Source: CAZWCE01 sp964632505 (GTDB lineage Bacteria > Planctomycetota > Planctomycetia > Pirellulales > Thermoguttaceae). From it: a stretch of DNA of 64,000 nt. Of the stretch, positions 62,425-64,000 are shown piece by piece (position 1 is the first letter of the stretch; every line of letters starts with the position of its first letter). A program made the translations under genes and the position numbers. Location of the stretch: NCBI GenBank assembly GCA_964632505.1, contig CAZWCE010000006.1:186001-250000 (forward strand), written 5' to 3'. The notes under the pieces are model-generated. The model saw only the letters and a program-made list of their open reading frames with translations. It did not search any database and was not told the DNA's origin.

Positions 62425-62859
62425 ATGTTAGCAGACTCCAAGGCCGACGATCCGGTCATCTATCGCTGTTTTCCCGACGACGCACCCCAGGTAATGCTCC
62501 TATTGCAGCGCGAAGGACTCAGCCCCACGCAAATCGATCACCCCGGAACGCTGATGCGGTATGTTTCGCTCTGGACGGTGAAGGTCCGCCTGACCGTTCC
62601 CGCTGGGCAGGAAGACCGCGCTCGAGAGATTATTCAAGAAATGACGATGCGGCAGAGTCGGGCGGTCGAGCAGATCGATCGGGAGATTCGTCGCCATTTC
62701 TTGATCGGCGGTGCGCTGTTCGGCCTCACGCTCCTGATCCTTTTTCTCATTTATCGGGAAATGACTTACGGATTGACCCTTTTGGCTGGAGCGGTCGCCG
62801 TGGGGGCGATCGTGCTCTGGTCGCGTTTTTCTTCATGGAAGCGGCACCGGAACGATTGA
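62425..62859 (+). CDS. DUF2007-like domain with two transmembrane helices
   Basis: 144 residues. The N-terminal 75 residues (VIYRCFPDDAPQVMLLLQRE, VRLTVPAGQEDRAREIIQEM) have the alpha/beta outline of DUF2007, a small domain found in putative signalling proteins. Two membrane helices follow (LIGGALFGLTLLILFLIY and LLAGAVAVGAIVLW), with a basic end. Inner-membrane protein, N-terminal domain in the cytoplasm by charge. Start at 62425 has no strong ribosome site. It lies 270 bp before a Ser/Thr kinase gene on the same strand, so a link is possible but unproven. Confidence 0.7.
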   Translation: MLADSKADDPVIYRCFPDDAPQVMLLLQREGLSPTQIDHPGTLMRYVSLWTVKVRLTVPAGQEDRAREIIQEMTMRQSRAVEQIDREIRRHFLIGGALFGLTLLILFLIYREMTYGLTLLAGAVAVGAIVLWSRFSSWKRHRND

Positions 62860-63129
62860 GAGTTGGCTACTTCGTGGAACAAGGGGGGACCAGGAATCAT
62901 CCCCGGCTACTGGTCTCGCCGAAGGACTGATTCCCGTGGAAGCCTTCTGGACCTTACGATTCTCGGTATTCTCTTGACGGGTCTTGTGTTATCATGGAAG
63001 GGGAGGCCGTGCGGCCTTCATGGGACCGAATCCTCCGCGTGTCGGAGAAGGCGGCGATCGCGATTTCCTGATCGGCCATGTTCTTCCTTTGCGAAAGACG
63101 GAAGATCCAGGAATAGGGAGACTTTTCCG

Positions 63130-64000
63130 GTGCAACCGAAAAAGCTGGGACCTTACCAACTTCAAAAGATGCTCGGCCGGGGCGGCATGGGCGCGGTCTA
63201 TCAGGGAGTGCATCTGGAGACCGGCGATCCGGCGGCACTGAAGCTGCTGCTCGATCCATTCGAGGAAGAAGAGCAGTTGCGGGAGCGCTTCGCGGCGGAG
63301 ATCGAGACCCTCAAGATGTTGCGTCACCCGCACATCGTCCGGCTATTTGCTTTCGGTCAGGAAGAGGGGCTTCTCTATTATGTGATGGAATTGGTCGAGG
63401 GGGCCAGTCTTCAGCAGGAGCTGCGCGCGGGGGCCGTTTATTCGCCGAAGGAGGTGACGCAGCTCGGCATCGAAATGTGCCGGGCATTGAAACACGCCCA
63501 CGATCGAGGGATCATCCATCGCGACATCAAGCCCGCGAACATCATGCTCAATCCCGAAAGGGTTTCCAAGCTTTCCGATTTCGGCATCGCCCGATTCTTC
63601 GGCAGCAGCCATCGGACCATGGCCAATTGCGTGATGGGAACACTGGAATACATGCCCCCGGAACAGGCGAAGGCCAAGGCGATCGGTCCGAAGTCGGATC
63701 TTTATGCGCTCGGTGCTGTTATGTACACCTTGCTGCTCCGTCGCCCCCCGTTCCAGGCGAAAACATTGGCGGAACTGCTCAAGAAGCAACGGGAAGGGAC
63801 GATCGAACCTCCTCGCCGGGTCCGACGGGACATTCCGGAGAAGCTGCATTCCATGATTCTCAAGATGCTTGAGCAGGATCCCCAGAACCGCCCCGCGAAT
63901 GCCTACGTTGCCCGTCGACGACTGCAAGAGATTCTCGAGGATTGCTTCCCCGAGGGAGAGACGCCCGCTGAAAAGGCATCGTCTCCCTCCATACCACCGG
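63130..64000 (+). CDS. Ser/Thr protein kinase, N-terminal part
   Basis: The first 290 codons; the C-terminus lies beyond the right edge. GTG start with GGGAG about 10 nt upstream. Hanks-type kinase domain from residue 9: MLGRGGMGAVYQG (14-26), Lys38 in ALKLLL, HRDIKPANIML (130-140, catalytic Asp132, Asn137), SDFGIAR (149-155) and GTLEYMPPEQ (170-179). All key residues are present, so it should be active. Planctomycete kinases of this type usually carry a transmembrane segment and sensor domain after the kinase; the linker here (Glu/Pro/Ser-rich) is consistent. Phosphorylates Ser/Thr of unknown targets. Confidence 0.95.
   Translation, partial: MQPKKLGPYQLQKMLGRGGMGAVYQGVHLETGDPAALKLLLDPFEEEEQLRERFAAEIETLKMLRHPHIVRLFAFGQEEGLLYYVMELVEGASLQQELRAGAVYSPKEVTQLGIEMCRALKHAHDRGIIHRDIKPANIMLNPERVSKLSDFGIARFFGSSHRTMANCVMGTLEYMPPEQAKAKAIGPKSDLYALGAVMYTLLLRRPPFQAKTLAELLKKQREGTIEPPRRVRRDIPEKLHSMILKMLEQDPQNRPANAYVARRRLQEILEDCFPEGETPAEKASSPSIPP

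Noticed and set aside
1..64000. tRNA, rRNA, insertion sequence, integrase or phage genes
   Set aside because: No tRNA T-loop motif in a plausible fold, no transposase or integrase motif and no flanking direct repeats were seen in reading the gaps; a tRNAscan or IS search would be decisive.

Overview
The window is G+C-rich and densely coded, and its gene content points to a planctomycete, probably of the Pirellulales/Planctomycetales. The evidence is two secreted sulfatases, a DUF1080 protein, three Tat-exported Gfo/Idh/MocA oxidoreductases, several PQQ-type propeller proteins, two large dihaem proteins resembling the hydrazine synthase alpha subunit, a Ser/Thr kinase and a DcaP-like outer-membrane porin. 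I saw no insertion sequence, prophage, CRISPR array, tRNA or rRNA. The lineage is inferred from gene families only.

Region 1 (1-13.1 kb) holds a cut-off NAD(P)-binding reductase, two co-directional secreted proteins of unknown function (one built from about a dozen GxDxY repeats), an RlmM-like rRNA methyltransferase, a membrane-anchored protein with a 42-bp tandem repeat interrupted by a 100-N assembly gap, a membrane-anchored HtrA protease, a degenerate nucleotidyltransferase-like protein, an HD-domain hydrolase and a porin. Region 2 (13.9-31 kb) has a beta-helix protein, hemX-hemA, a propeller protein, a glycosyltransferase, a Tat-exported sugar isomerase-like protein divergent from two Gfo/Idh enzymes, a 914-residue secreted protein, and dxr overlapping rseP. 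Region 3 (31-40 kb) has a hydrazine-synthase-alpha-like protein divergent from a sugar catabolic operon: SMP-30 lactonase-like protein, major facilitator transporter with an EF-hand loop, SDR dehydrogenase, Tat-exported cupin and LyxK-like kinase. Region 4 (40-46.5 kb) is housekeeping: gatCAB, rpmB, an NYN/YacP-type protein and small unknowns.

Region 5 (46.6-62.2 kb) is the most unusual. Two sulfatases, a Gfo/Idh oxidoreductase and a DUF1080 protein are interleaved with a dihaem/SUMF1-domain fusion and two paralogous secreted proteins of about 1,100 residues that join an N-terminal methyltransferase-like fold to a quinoprotein-like propeller. Together with the exported isomerase and Gfo/Idh pair near 21-24 kb, this suggests desulfation of sulfated glycans followed by 3-keto-glycoside-type cleavage outside the cytoplasm. 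The window ends with a DUF2007-like membrane protein and a truncated Ser/Thr kinase.

Many promoters are readable as TTGAAY-like -35 boxes with 16-18 bp spacers and TATAAT-like -10 boxes, and several strong rho-independent terminators bound the units. The strongest ribosome binding sites were used to correct starts.
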